The notes below the pieces were generated by a model. The model saw only the letters and a program-made list of their open reading frames with translations. It searched no databases and was not told the origin of the DNA. The position numbers were made by a program, and so were the translations under genes. Shown piece after piece: positions 50,323 to 59,829 of a stretch of DNA of 64,000 bases; position 1 is the first letter of the stretch, and every line of letters starts with the position of its first letter. The stretch is from the NCBI RefSeq assembly GCF_012933365.1, contig NZ_JABBVZ010000005.1, positions 1-64,000 on the forward strand, given 5' to 3'. Source of the DNA: Sulfobacillus harzensis (GTDB lineage: Bacteria; Bacillota; Sulfobacillia; Sulfobacillales; Sulfobacillaceae).

Positions 50323-50856
50323 TTAAAGCGATTCCACGGCCGTCAGCACACTCTTTTGCCATCGGTCAATGACCAGACGGCCATCGCGGACTTCGGCCAC
50401 TTCCGGCACGTCAGGAAGTACCGCTTCCCCCTGATCCGGTGCCCGGCCAATCACGTGGCCGATTCGAAGCTGGGTGGGATTGAGCCGAAACGCAGCGACG
50501 ATCGCCTGCCCATCGCCCTCGGCCCCGGCATGTGCCAACCCTCGCAACCATCCCATCACCACAATGTCGCCACCCGCCGTGATTTCCGCGCCCGGATTGA
50601 CATCCCCGAGTACGACCACATTCCCGTAAAAGCGTACCCGTTGCCCAGATCTGAGGGTTCTGCGGATTAGCAGCGTTGGATGACGCCGCGCCTCCTCCTC
50701 GAAGTCAAAGCCGCTCTGCCGGTCCAGCATGCGCTCCACAAACGGGGCTGACACCTCCGGCTTCGACAAACCCTTCGATTTGTTCCTTCGCTTTTTGGGC
50801 TGAGGCTTGTCCGTCTCGAGGGCTTGGGCCTCGTCTGCCTTGGGTGTTCTCTCCAT
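50323..50856 (-). CDS. minC: Septum-site inhibitor MinC, C-terminal domain with shortened N terminus
   Basis: A 177-residue protein. Residues 70-177 form the MinC C-terminal beta-helix (TLRSGQRVRFYGNVVVLGDVNPGAEITAGGDIVVMGWLRGLAHAGAEGDGQAIVAAFRLNPTQLRIG, read as consecutive strands), which binds MinD. The usual N-terminal FtsZ-destabilising domain of about 100 residues is missing. In its place are about 60 charged, Lys/Pro-rich residues (KPQPKKRRNKSKGLSKP) that look disordered. Start ATG 50856 follows ggaggcg; no upstream coding extension exists (about 60 bp upstream are non-coding). FtsZ inhibition would need another mechanism. Confidence 0.85.
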   Translation of the reverse strand: MERTPKADEAQALETDKPQPKKRRNKSKGLSKPEVSAPFVERMLDRQSGFDFEEEARRHPTLLIRRTLRSGQRVRFYGNVVVLGDVNPGAEITAGGDIVVMGWLRGLAHAGAEGDGQAIVAAFRLNPTQLRIGHVIGRAPDQGEAVLPDVPEVAEVRDGRLVIDRWQKSVLTAVESL

Positions 50857-51071
50857 GCGCGCCTCCCCCATATGACGTCAGCATTCTAAGAAGTTCTCTC
50901 TTTAGCGCGGAACTCCTGCCGAATCGCCAAGAGGGCTGACAACAATTTGTTTCCAAAAATCGCCAAACGCCACACGAAAAATTGGGGCTGTTGTCGTCCT
51001 CCGGCGTGGCGTTCGTGGCGTTCGTCCTGTTAGTCCAAAAAACGCAATGCTGCGCCATGAGGCGGAGACGT

Positions 51072-51098
51072 AAAAAACCACGGACCATGCCGTGGTTT
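51072..51098 (-). terminator. Terminator of the mreBCD transcript
   Basis: aaaccacgg-catggt-ccgtggttt followed by a T run on the minus strand, 19 bp after the mreD stop. It separates mreBCD from minCDE-rodA. The DNA from 50857 to 51071 holds no gene; a tandem ggcgttcgt (51008-51025) is present, and only a weak -10 (tagaat near 50886) was seen for minC. Confidence 0.85.
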
Positions 51099-51116
51099 GA
51101 CCACCATTTGCCGCCT

Positions 51117-51653
51117 TCAGCGATGATAGGGCAACGACCGGTGCCGACCGCGCGAATAGCGGCGATCCACTTCATGACGGGGTCGGAATCCCAAAAGGCC
51201 GCCAATCGCTGGTGTAATCAACATGCTGAAGAGAAGCCATACCGGTAGGGGATGGGTAAACGAGTGCCAAGAGAAGGCGAAACCAAACATGCGTAGGATG
51301 ACCCACTGGAATGGCACGACCAAAAGTTGGGCCAGCCCCGCCAAAAGCCCGGGCACAAAGATGTTGTCTCGCACGATGCGCGATTCGAGACTGGCCACTA
51401 CGAACCCGACCAGGGCAAAGGTCAAGGCATTTAGCCCCCATAGACGCCCAGCCCAAACATCCTGCATCAGCCCGCCGATCAGTCCGGCCGCAAGGCCACG
51501 GCGCGGTGTTTCATAAAGGGCGATGATAATGGTCACCGACAACACCAAGTCGGGGACATAGCCAGCTGGGAATATCTGGGGAAGGAGCGCCGTCTGCGCT
51601 AAAAGCGCGAGGAGGTACAGGATAATCCAACTCGGGATGCGGAACTGCCACAT
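51117..51653 (-). CDS. mreD: Rod-shape-determining protein MreD
   Basis: A 178-residue membrane protein with five or six helices: WIILYLLALLAQTALLPQIF, PDLVLSVTIIIALYETPRRGLAAGLIGGLMQDVWAGRLWGLNAL (the family's G-x-x-x-D-x-x-x-x-x-x-G-x-x-x-L motif), then helices to a basic tail. It overlaps mreC (TAATG) and completes the mreBCD set. Confidence 0.9.
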   Translation of the reverse strand: MWQFRIPSWIILYLLALLAQTALLPQIFPAGYVPDLVLSVTIIIALYETPRRGLAAGLIGGLMQDVWAGRLWGLNALTFALVGFVVASLESRIVRDNIFVPGLLAGLAQLLVVPFQWVILRMFGFAFSWHSFTHPLPVWLLFSMLITPAIGGLLGFRPRHEVDRRYSRGRHRSLPYHR

Positions 51654-52519
51654 TAATGATTCCCTCCGTATATCGGCGGTAGTGACGTTCCGTTGGGATG
51701 AGACAGCACCACCATCACATTGTCCAATTGATTAAAGTTGACTGACGGCGTAACCACCGCGGTCTCGGTGAGCCCATAAGCCGTCTTTTGCACCTGTTCT
51801 ACTTGTCCGATTAAGAGGCCCGGTGGATAATACTGGCTATAACCCGAGGTGACCACCGCATCCCCCGGTTGAATATTCGGCCGGTGGGCAAACAGTTGGA
51901 AGGTGAGATTTCCGGTGACTGGATCCCGTCCATTAATCACGCCCGCTGCCTGAGATCGCACGTCTTGAGCGCCCACGCCAGAACTCGGATCCAAAATCAA
52001 CATCACGGTGGCGGTTACCGGAGTTGTGGACACCACCCGTCCCACCACGCCTTGTGGAACAATCACCGCCATGCCCGGCTGGATGCCGCTTCGGCTGCCT
52101 TGATTGATGACCACGGTTTGAAACCAGTTGTCGGGATTTCGGGAAATGACGGAGGCCGCTTGAAGCTTCCAGCCTTGGGCGCTCTCCTTGAGGTCCAACA
52201 ACCCCCGCAACTGCGAGTTTTGATTCGAAAGCTCGGACAGTTCCAGTTTCATCGAGTTATAGAGGAGCAGCTTTTGCTTCAACTGGACATTCTCTTGTTC
52301 CAGCGTGAATAGTTGGCCCACTGTTCCCACGCCCTGGCCGACCTTGTCCCCTAAATAGGTTAAGCTGGAGGAGGCGGGAGATACCACCGTGCCGATTAGA
52401 TTGCTCAGCGCGACCACCTTGCCGTGGACACGCGCCGTAAAGCTTAGACTTAACGAGACCACCATTATCACCAGCACGATAATGATGGGACGGCGCCAGC
52501 GATAAATGAAGCCGCCCAT
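51653..52519 (-). CDS. mreC: Rod-shape-determining protein MreC
   Basis: A 288-residue bitopic protein: short cytoplasmic start, one helix (IIIVLVIMVVSLSLSFTA), a coiled coil (FTLEQENVQLKQKLLLYNSMKLELSELSNQNSQLRGLL, about 72-110) and two beta-barrel domains (VISRNPDNWFQTVVINQGSRSGIQPGMAVI). MreC scaffolds the elongasome outside the membrane. Start ATG 52519; mreB lies 62 nt upstream. Confidence 0.93.
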   Translation of the reverse strand: MGGFIYRWRRPIIIVLVIMVVSLSLSFTARVHGKVVALSNLIGTVVSPASSSLTYLGDKVGQGVGTVGQLFTLEQENVQLKQKLLLYNSMKLELSELSNQNSQLRGLLDLKESAQGWKLQAASVISRNPDNWFQTVVINQGSRSGIQPGMAVIVPQGVVGRVVSTTPVTATVMLILDPSSGVGAQDVRSQAAGVINGRDPVTGNLTFQLFAHRPNIQPGDAVVTSGYSQYYPPGLLIGQVEQVQKTAYGLTETAVVTPSVNFNQLDNVMVVLSHPNGTSLPPIYGGNH

Positions 52520-52581
52520 CCAAATCCTCTCCCCCCGAAATTAATCCCTATGGAGGGGAGATCGTTCCCCTCCATCCATCC

Positions 52582-53613
52582 TTATCGGCGATTGCGGCGG
52601 CGCAGCGCTTCCAAATGGTGCGGGTCATCAAGTACCATCCCGGTTCCCCGCACCACCGTCAGCAGTGGTTCTTCCGCCATATGCACGGGCATGCCGGTTT
52701 CCGATCTGACCAGCTTGTCAAAGTTCCGCAAAAGCGAACCCCCACCAGTCATGACAATGCCTCGGTCCATGATGTCGGCGGCCAATTCCGGCGGCGACTT
52801 CTCCAAGGTTGCCTTGATGGCATCAACGATCGCGTTGACGGTGTCTGAGAGGGCGCGCTGAATCTCCGTGGAATTCACTTTAAGCGTCTTGGGGAGCCCG
52901 GTTACCAAGTCGCGGCCCCGCACATCCATGGTCTCTTCATGATCCGGGGGATAGGCGGATCCAATGGTCATCTTGACTTCCTCGGCCGTCCTCTCACCAA
53001 TCATCATGTTATAAGTGCGCTTGATATGATTCACAATGGCCTCGTCCATCTCGTCGCCCGCCACGCGAATTGAACGTGCTGTGACAATGCCATCCAAGGA
53101 GATAATGGCTACTTCACAGGTGCCGCCCCCGATATCGACAATCATGTTGCCTGTCGGTTCGTTGACCGGAAGCCCCGCTCCAATCGCCGCCGCCATCGGT
53201 TCTTCAATGACGAGCGCTTCTCGTGCCCCCGCCTGCATGGCCGCGTCTTTGACAGCGCGCTCTTCCACGCCGGTGACGCCCGAGGGAACGCCCACCACCA
53301 CCAAAGGATGAATGAAGCGCATGTTGGTCGTGGCCTTGCGAATAAAGTATTTCAGCATAGCTTGCGTGGTATCAAAGTCAGCAATGACGCCATCTTTCAA
53401 AGGACGCACGGCGCGTATGTTTCCCGGCGTACGGCCCACCATCTGCTTGGCCTCTTGGCCTACCGCAATAATTTCTCCACTCATTTGGTCAATGGCGACG
53501 ACCGAGGGCTCCTGCAGCACGATGCCTTTTCCATGGACAAAGACAACCGTGTTGGCCGTGCCCAGGTCAATCCCCATATCCTTCGAAAAGGAACCAAACA
53601 ATCCCTTCAACAC
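52582..53613 (-). CDS. mreB: Rod-shape-determining actin-like protein MreB
   Basis: A 343-residue actin homologue. [18 protein letters not shown] is phosphate 1, [21 protein letters not shown] connects the lobes, [21 protein letters not shown] is phosphate 2, and [17 protein letters not shown] is the adenosine motif. The start is GTG 53613..53611 behind agggaggaaat. It polymerises under the membrane to direct side-wall synthesis. It follows radC by 10 nt. Confidence 0.96.
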   Translation of the reverse strand: MLKGLFGSFSKDMGIDLGTANTVVFVHGKGIVLQEPSVVAIDQMSGEIIAVGQEAKQMVGRTPGNIRAVRPLKDGVIADFDTTQAMLKYFIRKATTNMRFIHPLVVVGVPSGVTGVEERAVKDAAMQAGAREALVIEEPMAAAIGAGLPVNEPTGNMIVDIGGGTCEVAIISLDGIVTARSIRVAGDEMDEAIVNHIKRTYNMMIGERTAEEVKMTIGSAYPPDHEETMDVRGRDLVTGLPKTLKVNSTEIQRALSDTVNAIVDAIKATLEKSPPELAADIMDRGIVMTGGGSLLRNFDKLVRSETGMPVHMAEEPLLTVVRGTGMVLDDPHHLEALRRRNRR

Positions 53614-53623
53614 AATTTCCTCC

Positions 53624-54289
53624 CTAGCTTAATTCGGTCAGTTCGCCCAATTTAAGGCTCATGTGTCGTGACCGTCCGACAATCACATGGTCGAGCACAG
53701 GAATGCCCATCAACTCGCCACAGGCTTCTAAACGGCGGGTCAGCTCGCGATCCTGTCGGCTCGGCTGAGGGTCCCCGCTTGGATGATTGTGGGCGACCAC
53801 AATTGAGGCCGCCGATCGGGCCACTGCCGGCCGAAATACCTCTCGAGGAAATACCTCCACCCGATCGATACCGCCGCGAAACAGCGTTTCAATCCCGAGT
53901 ACAAACCCTTTAGTATTCAGCAATATCACACGAAATTCTTCTTGATCGCGATCTCTTAAGTCCCCCACCAGACGGACAACATCTTCAGGATGTTGAACGC
54001 GTGGCTGCACCTCCTGCTCGACCCGATGCCCGAGCTCCAATGATGCTGCCAGAACGGCGGCCTTGGCAGCGCCCAAGCCGCGCACCGCCATCAATTCGGC
54101 CGGTGTACGACGCGACAGCCCCACAAAGCCTTCCCTAAGCAGCGCACGACTTAGATCCAGCACCGATTGTCCGGAGGTTCCAGTCCCCAAGAGCACGGCT
54201 AATAATTCCGCGTCCGACAAAACCGACGCCCCATGCCTCAGGAGCCGCTCCCGCGGCCTTTCGTCCCTGGGTGTTTCTCGGATCCCCAT
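53624..54289 (-). CDS. radC: RadC/JAMM-domain protein
   Basis: A 221-residue UPF0758 protein. An N-terminal helix-hairpin-helix-like part ([42 protein letters not shown]) precedes the JAMM metalloprotease-like domain [24 protein letters not shown] with the HxHx-S-x-x-x-x-x-x-D zinc motif. Its role in DNA repair is doubtful; it is a standard neighbour of maf and mreB. The start lies 52 nt inside maf. Confidence 0.92.
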   Translation of the reverse strand: MGIRETPRDERPRERLLRHGASVLSDAELLAVLLGTGTSGQSVLDLSRALLREGFVGLSRRTPAELMAVRGLGAAKAAVLAASLELGHRVEQEVQPRVQHPEDVVRLVGDLRDRDQEEFRVILLNTKGFVLGIETLFRGGIDRVEVFPREVFRPAVARSAASIVVAHNHPSGDPQPSRQDRELTRRLEACGELMGIPVLDHVIVGRSRHMSLKLGELTELS

Positions 54290-54861
54290 GCCTTTTCTCC
54301 AGCCATCCGTTTTAATAGCCGCTCGACCACATCTCGCGGCAACCCAATGACCGTCTCCAGGTTTCCCTCGTAAGACTCAACCCATCGGCCGGCTCCGCCC
54401 TGAATGGCGTAGGCTCCGGCCTTGTCCATAGGTTCGCCGGTGGCCACGTATGTCTGAATCTCCACGGGCGACAAGGGCCGAAAGGTCACGTGAGCGACAC
54501 TCACCGCCACATAACCCAGCCCCCGGACTCCCGACCAAACGGAAACCCCGGTGCAAATCTCATGACGTGTGCCGGACAACATTTGCAACATCCGCTCCGC
54601 GTCACTTGCGTCCCGCGGCTTGCCGAGTATTTGTGCTCCCAGTGCCACAACCGTGTCCGCACCAAGGACCAACGCCTCAGGGCGCTTTTCTCCGACAGCC
54701 AACGCCTTCGAGGCTGCCAAGCGCCGTACCAACGACTCGGGCCGCTCATGCGGCCGGGCCGTTTCATCCAAATCTGCAGGCACCACCTCAAACGACAAGC
54801 CCATTTGAGACAGCAAGTGGTGACGGCGGGGGGACGACGATGCCAGAATCAACGAATTCAT
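54238..54861 (-). CDS. maf: Maf-family nucleoside triphosphate pyrophosphatase
   Basis: A 207-residue house-cleaning NTPase acting on modified or non-canonical nucleotides. NSLILASSSPRRHHLLSQMGL is the N-terminal signature, VLGADTVVALGAQILGKPRD holds the catalytic Asp region, and KAGAYAIQGGAGRWVESYEGNLETVIGLP is the C-terminal substrate loop. Start ATG 54861 abuts the DUF4321 gene end. Its role in septum inhibition is suggested by the Bacillus homologue. Confidence 0.94.
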   Translation of the reverse strand: MNSLILASSSPRRHHLLSQMGLSFEVVPADLDETARPHERPESLVRRLAASKALAVGEKRPEALVLGADTVVALGAQILGKPRDASDAERMLQMLSGTRHEICTGVSVWSGVRGLGYVAVSVAHVTFRPLSPVEIQTYVATGEPMDKAGAYAIQGGAGRWVESYEGNLETVIGLPRDVVERLLKRMAGEKAWGSEKHPGTKGRGSGS

Positions 54862-55124
54862 CAAGCGCCTCGACGATACCAAAAAAGTCCGACGATAAGT
54901 CCAATAACCCCGAGCAGGTTGAGCTCCAGCCAACCTCCAAACTGAATTCCCACCACGCCTAGATTAATAGACCAGGTGGTGCCGGGCAGCGCGCCCACGG
55001 TCAGCAATGACTTCCCCAGTGGCGCCCATGCCGGTGCCAAAAGATGACCCAGCACCGACCCGACAATGCCGCCAATCACAATGTAAATGATGGCAAGGCC
55101 TATCCCGTGCCGTCCCTTCTTCAA
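54861..55124 (-). CDS. DUF4321-family small membrane protein
   Basis: An 87-residue protein with two or three helices: IYIVIGGIVGSVLGHLLAP, a loop, and LELNLLGVIGLIVGLFWYRR. The G-G-I-x-G-S-x-L-G start and the N-L-x-G-x-x-G-L-x-x-G-L-x-x-Y-R-R end match DUF4321, usually adjacent to maf. The start is TTG 55124..55122 behind ggaggtg. It shares one base with the maf start. Function unknown. Confidence 0.8.
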   Translation of the reverse strand: MKKGRHGIGLAIIYIVIGGIVGSVLGHLLAPAWAPLGKSLLTVGALPGTTWSINLGVVGIQFGGWLELNLLGVIGLIVGLFWYRRGA

Positions 55125-55188
55125 CGGCGCACCTCCACATTCGACCCGTTCCTCCAGCCTATTGGCTAGAAATGTAAGGATCTTTCAC

Positions 55189-55218
55189 AGCATACCATTC
55201 GAGCAAAGTCGCGCACAA
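55189..55218 (-). promoter_or_regulatory. Possible promoter of the DUF4321-maf-radC-mre transcript
   Basis: ttgtgc (55218..55213), 18 nt, tatgct (55194..55189). It lies in the 139-bp gap after folC; a small hairpin agcc-aata-ggct is between it and the ribosome site. Confidence 0.4.
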
Positions 55219-55263
55219 TCACTGAATTCTACCAACCATGACATGAAATCCTATTTTTCCCCG

Positions 55264-56541
55264 TCATCGCTCGACACGAATCGGAGAAGAATACGGCAGA
55301 AGGCCAGCCTGGTTCAAATGCATCAAGAGCGATAACGAGCCTGCCACCAGCACCCCATCCTTCGGCCCGTCGATTCGTGCCAAAACGCGGTGCCAGGCAG
55401 TTTGCAAGGGCTCTGCCACGACGGGCCGATATTGGTGGGGAATTTCCGACAGAACGACTCCGGGGTCAATTCCCCGGTCCCCGGGAACGCGGGTCAGCAC
55501 CACGTCGGTCACCTTTGGCAACAAGCGCTGTAGCATCTCCTGGCCGGGCTTGTCCGAAAGCCAGCCAAATAGAAGGTGCCACCGCGTTTTGCGCCACGGG
55601 TCCTGCTCCAAGGTGGCTCTGAGGCCATCGATGCCGTGGAGATTATGCGCCCCATCCACGACAATCAAGGGATTTTCCGAAACCACCTGAAACCGTCCCG
55701 GCCACGTCACCCGGGCTAGGCCCGCGGCAGCTCGGTTCAGATGTGAAATCCATCCTCTGGCCGCAAGTCGCTCAATGGCCATCCAGGCCGTGTCCAAGTT
55801 AGCCCGCTGATACACCCCTTGAAGAGGCACAGAGACGCGAAGCCCACCATCAGTGGTTAATACCGGCCCCGCGGCGGTCATGCGAGCCCGCGGCGCCGCT
55901 TCGAAGACCGGTATGCTAAGCGCTTTGGCCCGCTTCATAATGACTTCTCGCGCCTCTGGGAAGGGTTGTTGCGCCAGCACCAGCTCGGTGCCGGGCTTTA
56001 AAATGCCCGCTTTTTCGCTGGCGATGGCCGCAGGCGTGGACCCTAAGCGATCCATGTGATCCAGCGCCACCGGAGTAATGATGGCGAGCAGTGGCGACGG
56101 CACCACATTGGTCGCGTCCAATCGGCCGCCGAGGCCCACTTCGATCACCGCCACATCCACTGCTTGCCGCTGAAAGGCTAAAAACGCCAGCGCGGTTACG
56201 GCTTCGAAGAAGGTTGGCACGTCACTCATATCGCGGCCAGCCTCCTCCACCTCCTCCCCGTAGGCATCCCAAAGATCCTCGCTGAGAGGCTCACGGTTTA
56301 TCATGACCCGCTCGTTGATTTTGCCCAGGTCTGGCGAGATGTTGAGCCCCACGCGAAGCCCCGAGGCCATGAGGGCTTCCGTCACCATCGCAGCTACCGA
56401 CCCTTTGCCATTAGTGCCTGCGACATGAATGACGGGATAGGCGCGTTCGGGATGACCGAGCCGTTCCATCAAGGCCTGGATCCGTTCCAATCCTAGCCGC
56501 ATCCCGAAGCGCTCCTGACCTACCCACCAATTTTCCTTCAC
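55264..56541 (-). CDS. folC: Bifunctional folylpolyglutamate/dihydrofolate synthase
   Basis: A 425-residue Mur-ligase-family enzyme that adds glutamates to folates. VIHVAGTNGKGSVAAMV is the ATP P-loop, followed by ISPDLGKINERVMIN (folate loop), VIEVGLGGRLDATNVV, PVALDHMDRLGSTPAAIASEKAGILKPG and VVDGAHNLHG. The start is GTG 56541..56539, overlapping the valS stop (GTGA), behind caggaggt. valS-folC is a conserved pair in Bacillota. Confidence 0.95.
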   Translation of the reverse strand: MKENWWVGQERFGMRLGLERIQALMERLGHPERAYPVIHVAGTNGKGSVAAMVTEALMASGLRVGLNISPDLGKINERVMINREPLSEDLWDAYGEEVEEAGRDMSDVPTFFEAVTALAFLAFQRQAVDVAVIEVGLGGRLDATNVVPSPLLAIITPVALDHMDRLGSTPAAIASEKAGILKPGTELVLAQQPFPEAREVIMKRAKALSIPVFEAAPRARMTAAGPVLTTDGGLRVSVPLQGVYQRANLDTAWMAIERLAARGWISHLNRAAAGLARVTWPGRFQVVSENPLIVVDGAHNLHGIDGLRATLEQDPWRKTRWHLLFGWLSDKPGQEMLQRLLPKVTDVVLTRVPGDRGIDPGVVLSEIPHQYRPVVAEPLQTAWHRVLARIDGPKDGVLVAGSLSLLMHLNQAGLLPYSSPIRVER

Positions 56542-59180
56542 CGAAGAACCTCCTGGCGTTCCTCTAACCGCTTTATCCGACCCTGAAGCTCGGCCAGCGA
56601 TTCTTGCGTCCGCTGCACCACCTCTTGGGGTGCACGGGCCACAAAGTTGGGATCCGCCAAACGCGCTTCTACCCGGGCACGTTCTTTCTCAGCCTCTGCC
56701 ATGGCTTTGGCAACCCGTTCGCGCTCCCGCTCGATGTCAATCAACCCCTCCAGGGGCATGTAGATGGTACCGCCCAGCGTGACACCCGCCACCGCCCGTT
56801 CGGGCTTTTTCAGCGTTTCACGCGGGCCCCACGCTAAAGATTCAGCGCGGAGCAGGAGAGCAGCTTCCGGCCGCAACTGTTCCCATCGCCTGACGGTCTC
56901 ATCATCATCCGCAATGGCAATGAACGAGGCCTTCTGGCGCGGGGTTAACCCCATTTCTGCACGCAGGTTGCGGCCCGCGCGGATTAGCTCCTGAATTGTC
57001 TCAACCGCGGCCGCTCCGTCCCAATCGCTGCGTTCCGGGTTAGGTTCGGGCCAAGGGGCGATCATGATGCTCTCCGTCTCTCCACCCAGGGCCTGATACA
57101 GCTCCTCGGTCACAAACGGCATAATCGGATGCAAGAGCTTGAGAGCCCTAATAGCCACCATCATCAGGGTGCTTAAGGCGCGCCGGCGATCCTTGTCCGA
57201 TCCTTTAAGCCGAACTTTGGCCATTTCGATATACCAGTCGCAATAGTCATCCCAGAAAAAGTCGTAGATAGCCCGCGCGGCCTGCCCGAATTCAAAGTCT
57301 TCCAAGGCGGCGGTAATGGTCTCAATGGTTTGGTTGAGCCGCTGCCAAATCCACTGGTCGGCCGGGTGATCGCTAATCGCCTCATCGGGCTTAAACCCGG
57401 CCTCCCGGTTCATCAACACAAACCGGACGGCGTTGTACACTTTGTTGCCAAAGTGACTGGCGGCCTCAAATCGGTCCCAACTCCAGCGATAATCGTTTCC
57501 GGGCGCGGCCCCCAGCACCAGCGCCATGCGCAAGGCATCTGCCCCATACTTTTCAATCACGTCCAGCGGATCCACGCCGTTGCCGAGAGACTTTGACATT
57601 TTGCGGCCTTGGGCATCTCTCACCAAGCCGTGCAGCAACACCACGGAAAACGGCTTTTGACCGGTAAAATGAATCCCCTGCATAATCATCCGCGAGACCC
57701 AAAAGGGCAGGATGTCGTAACCGGTGCTTAACACCGACGTAGGATAGAAGGTTTTTAGGTCTTCGGTCTCCTCCGGCCAACCCAATGTCGAAAATGGCCA
57801 TAGTGCTGACGAAAACCATGTGTCGAGCACGTCTTCGTCCTGCACCATGGAGCCGCCGCACTCAGGGCAAATCTCCACCGGCTCCCGCGACACCACCATC
57901 TCGCCGCAAGATTCACAATAATAGGCCGGAATGCGGTGGCCCCACCAAATCTGCCGGGAGACGCACCAGTCATGCAAATTCTCCATCCAGTTCATGTACA
58001 CTTTCTCGAACCGCTCCGGCACAAAGCGGATCTCGCCTCTCTTTACCGCTTCCATTGCGGGCTCGGCCAACGGGCGAATCTTGATAAACCACTGCAGTGA
58101 CAGGAGCGGCTCGATAATGCTGTCACATTTTTCGCAGTGACCCACAGCATGGGTGATATTCTCCTGGCCGCGAATGGCGCCCTCATCTGCCAGCGCCTGC
58201 AGCACCGCCTGGCGGGCCTCCTCTCGGGTCATACCCTGAAAGGATCCGGCTGCTTCAGTCATTCGGCCATCCTCGCCGATCACTTTGATTTCCGCGAGAT
58301 TATGCCGTTTGCCCATCTGAAAATCATTGGGGTCGTGGGCGGGTGTCACCTTGAGGGCCCCCGTCCCATACTCGCGATCCACATAATGATCGGCAATGAT
58401 GGGGATGGGGCGCTTAACTAACGGCAACATGACCGTTTGGCCAATCAAGTGCTGGTACCGCTCATCGTCCGGATGCACCGCCACCGCAGTGTCGCCCAGC
58501 ATGGTTTCGGGGCGGGTGGTCGCCACCACAATCTCCCCCGCACCGGAGGTCAGCGGATAGGCGATTTGTGTAAGCGTTCCCGGTTGCTCCACATGATCCA
58601 CCTCAATGTCGGACAACGCCGTCTGACAGGACACACACCAATTGGTGATATAGTTGCCCCGATACATCAGCCCTTCCTCATAGAGGCGCACAAACACTTC
58701 GGTGACGGCGCGCGACAATCCCTCATCAAACGTGAAACGCAGCCGGCTCCAATCTACGGAGGCGCCTAATTTGGCCACCTGCTCCAATATTCGGCCGCCA
58801 TATTGCTCCTTCCATCGCCACACCTCCTCAATGAAGGCTTCACGTCCCATGACGCGGCGGTCGCGGCCTTGGCTGCGCAAAAGCTCGTCCACCTTCATTT
58901 GGGTGTGGATGCCGGCGTGATCCGTTCCCGGAAGCCACAAGGTGTTGTCTTGGCGCATGCGGTGATACCGCACTAAAATGTCCTGCCAGGTGCTGTTCAG
59001 GGCATGGCCCAAGTGCAAAACCCCGGTCACATTGGGCGGAGGCATGACAATCGTAAAAACCGGCCGGCCTTCCTCCATGGAAGGACGAAAGAAGCCGCCC
59101 TCGCGCCACCTTTGATACCATTTGTCCTCGGTCGCTCCGGGATCGTATCGGGGACTTAAGTCTTGATTGGTTGTCGCCAT
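56538..59180 (-). CDS. valS: Valyl-tRNA synthetase
   Basis: An 880-residue class I synthetase. The HIGH motif is PPPNVTGVLHLGHALN (near residue 45) and KMSKS is GRKMSKSLGNGVDPLDVI (near 520). The editing domain includes VATTRPETMLGDTAVAVHP; zinc-type cysteines are ESCGEMVVSREPVEICPECGG. The C-terminal coiled-coil arm (ERERERVAKAMAEAEKERARVEARL) is typical of ValS. Start ATG 59180 follows tggaggga. A T-box leader controls it. Confidence 0.97.
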   Translation of the reverse strand: MATTNQDLSPRYDPGATEDKWYQRWREGGFFRPSMEEGRPVFTIVMPPPNVTGVLHLGHALNSTWQDILVRYHRMRQDNTLWLPGTDHAGIHTQMKVDELLRSQGRDRRVMGREAFIEEVWRWKEQYGGRILEQVAKLGASVDWSRLRFTFDEGLSRAVTEVFVRLYEEGLMYRGNYITNWCVSCQTALSDIEVDHVEQPGTLTQIAYPLTSGAGEIVVATTRPETMLGDTAVAVHPDDERYQHLIGQTVMLPLVKRPIPIIADHYVDREYGTGALKVTPAHDPNDFQMGKRHNLAEIKVIGEDGRMTEAAGSFQGMTREEARQAVLQALADEGAIRGQENITHAVGHCEKCDSIIEPLLSLQWFIKIRPLAEPAMEAVKRGEIRFVPERFEKVYMNWMENLHDWCVSRQIWWGHRIPAYYCESCGEMVVSREPVEICPECGGSMVQDEDVLDTWFSSALWPFSTLGWPEETEDLKTFYPTSVLSTGYDILPFWVSRMIMQGIHFTGQKPFSVVLLHGLVRDAQGRKMSKSLGNGVDPLDVIEKYGADALRMALVLGAAPGNDYRWSWDRFEAASHFGNKVYNAVRFVLMNREAGFKPDEAISDHPADQWIWQRLNQTIETITAALEDFEFGQAARAIYDFFWDDYCDWYIEMAKVRLKGSDKDRRRALSTLMMVAIRALKLLHPIMPFVTEELYQALGGETESIMIAPWPEPNPERSDWDGAAAVETIQELIRAGRNLRAEMGLTPRQKASFIAIADDDETVRRWEQLRPEAALLLRAESLAWGPRETLKKPERAVAGVTLGGTIYMPLEGLIDIERERERVAKAMAEAEKERARVEARLADPNFVARAPQEVVQRTQESLAELQGRIKRLEERQEVLR

Positions 59181-59432
59181 GATTTTCCCTCCATAAAAGA
59201 AAAGCCCCCGCTTCGCTAAGGGCGAAACGAGAGTTCGCGGTACCACCTTAATTTGCCCGACAGGGCCTCTTTGCGCGGTATCGGGCGCCCCCGTCTTGAT
59301 TCGCATCCATCGGATGATCTCAAGAAGCCTCCAAGACCACCTATGCCGAATCCGGGCGAACTCGCACCACCGTTCGCTCTCTGGGCCGGACTCTCGGCAC
59401 TTCTTCCCTTCATCGGCTCACTGTTTAACCTA
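59181..59432 (-). promoter_or_regulatory. T-box riboswitch of valS
   Basis: The T-box ggtggtaccgcg is at 59247..59236. Upstream, stem I has an apical helix ggcgaac...gttcgcc and pairs aagaag/cttctt and tgccga/tcggca. The internal loop between them (taggtggtcttggagg) contains valine codons GTG (followed by G) or GTC, so the specifier is one of these. A terminator follows. The 5' end abuts groES and no convincing separate promoter was found. Confidence 0.85.
59195..59223 (-). terminator. T-box-controlled terminator of valS leader
   Basis: gcccttagc-gaa-gcgggggc (with G-U pairs and one bulge) followed by ttttctttt on the minus strand, 20 nt before the valS ribosome site. Confidence 0.75.
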
Positions 59433-59434
59433 TG

Positions 59435-59698
59435 TTACTCCACGATCGCCAAGATGTCTTCGGAAGACAAAATTAAATGCTCTTCGTTGTCGATTTTGAT
59501 TTCGGTGCCGGCAAACTTGGCGAACAAGACCCGTTGGCCTTCCTTCACCTTGACGTCTTCTCCATCGCCTACCGCCACCACCACGCCGGTCTGCGGCTTG
59601 TCCTTGGCCGTGTCCGGAATGTAAATGCCGCTCTGCGTGCGCTGCTGCTCTTCCACCATTTTCACCAAGACCCGATCCCCAAGGGGTCGTACCTGCAT
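59435..59698 (-). CDS. groES: Co-chaperonin GroES
   Basis: An 87-residue Hsp10. [42 protein letters not shown] includes the mobile loop, and [31 protein letters not shown] completes the barrel. Start ATG 59698 follows gtgaggg. There is no groEL after it: the next sequence is the valS T-box. No CIRCE element was found upstream; it has a near-consensus sigma-A promoter and a structured leader of about 125 nt. Confidence 0.96.
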   Translation of the reverse strand: MQVRPLGDRVLVKMVEEQQRTQSGIYIPDTAKDKPQTGVVVAVGDGEDVKVKEGQRVLFAKFAGTEIKIDNEEHLILSSEDILAIVE

Positions 59699-59742
59699 GC
59701 CAAAATCCCTCACTTCCTGAAATAGACCAAAACGTTGCCGCC

Positions 59743-59805
59743 ATATCACCCGTGAACGTGCAATATGGGGTCTTTTCCCGCACACCCCGAATGCTTTTGC
59801 GGGGT
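59743..59805 (-). promoter_or_regulatory. Structured 5' leader of groES
   Basis: Two hairpins can form on the mRNA: caccccg...cggggtg (about 59805..59779) and ccatat...atatgg (about 59768..59743). The ribosome site itself is outside both. It could affect stability or thermal response; no known motif is recognised. Confidence 0.35.
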
Positions 59806-59829
59806 GCAGACGGAAAGAATCTCAAGCCT

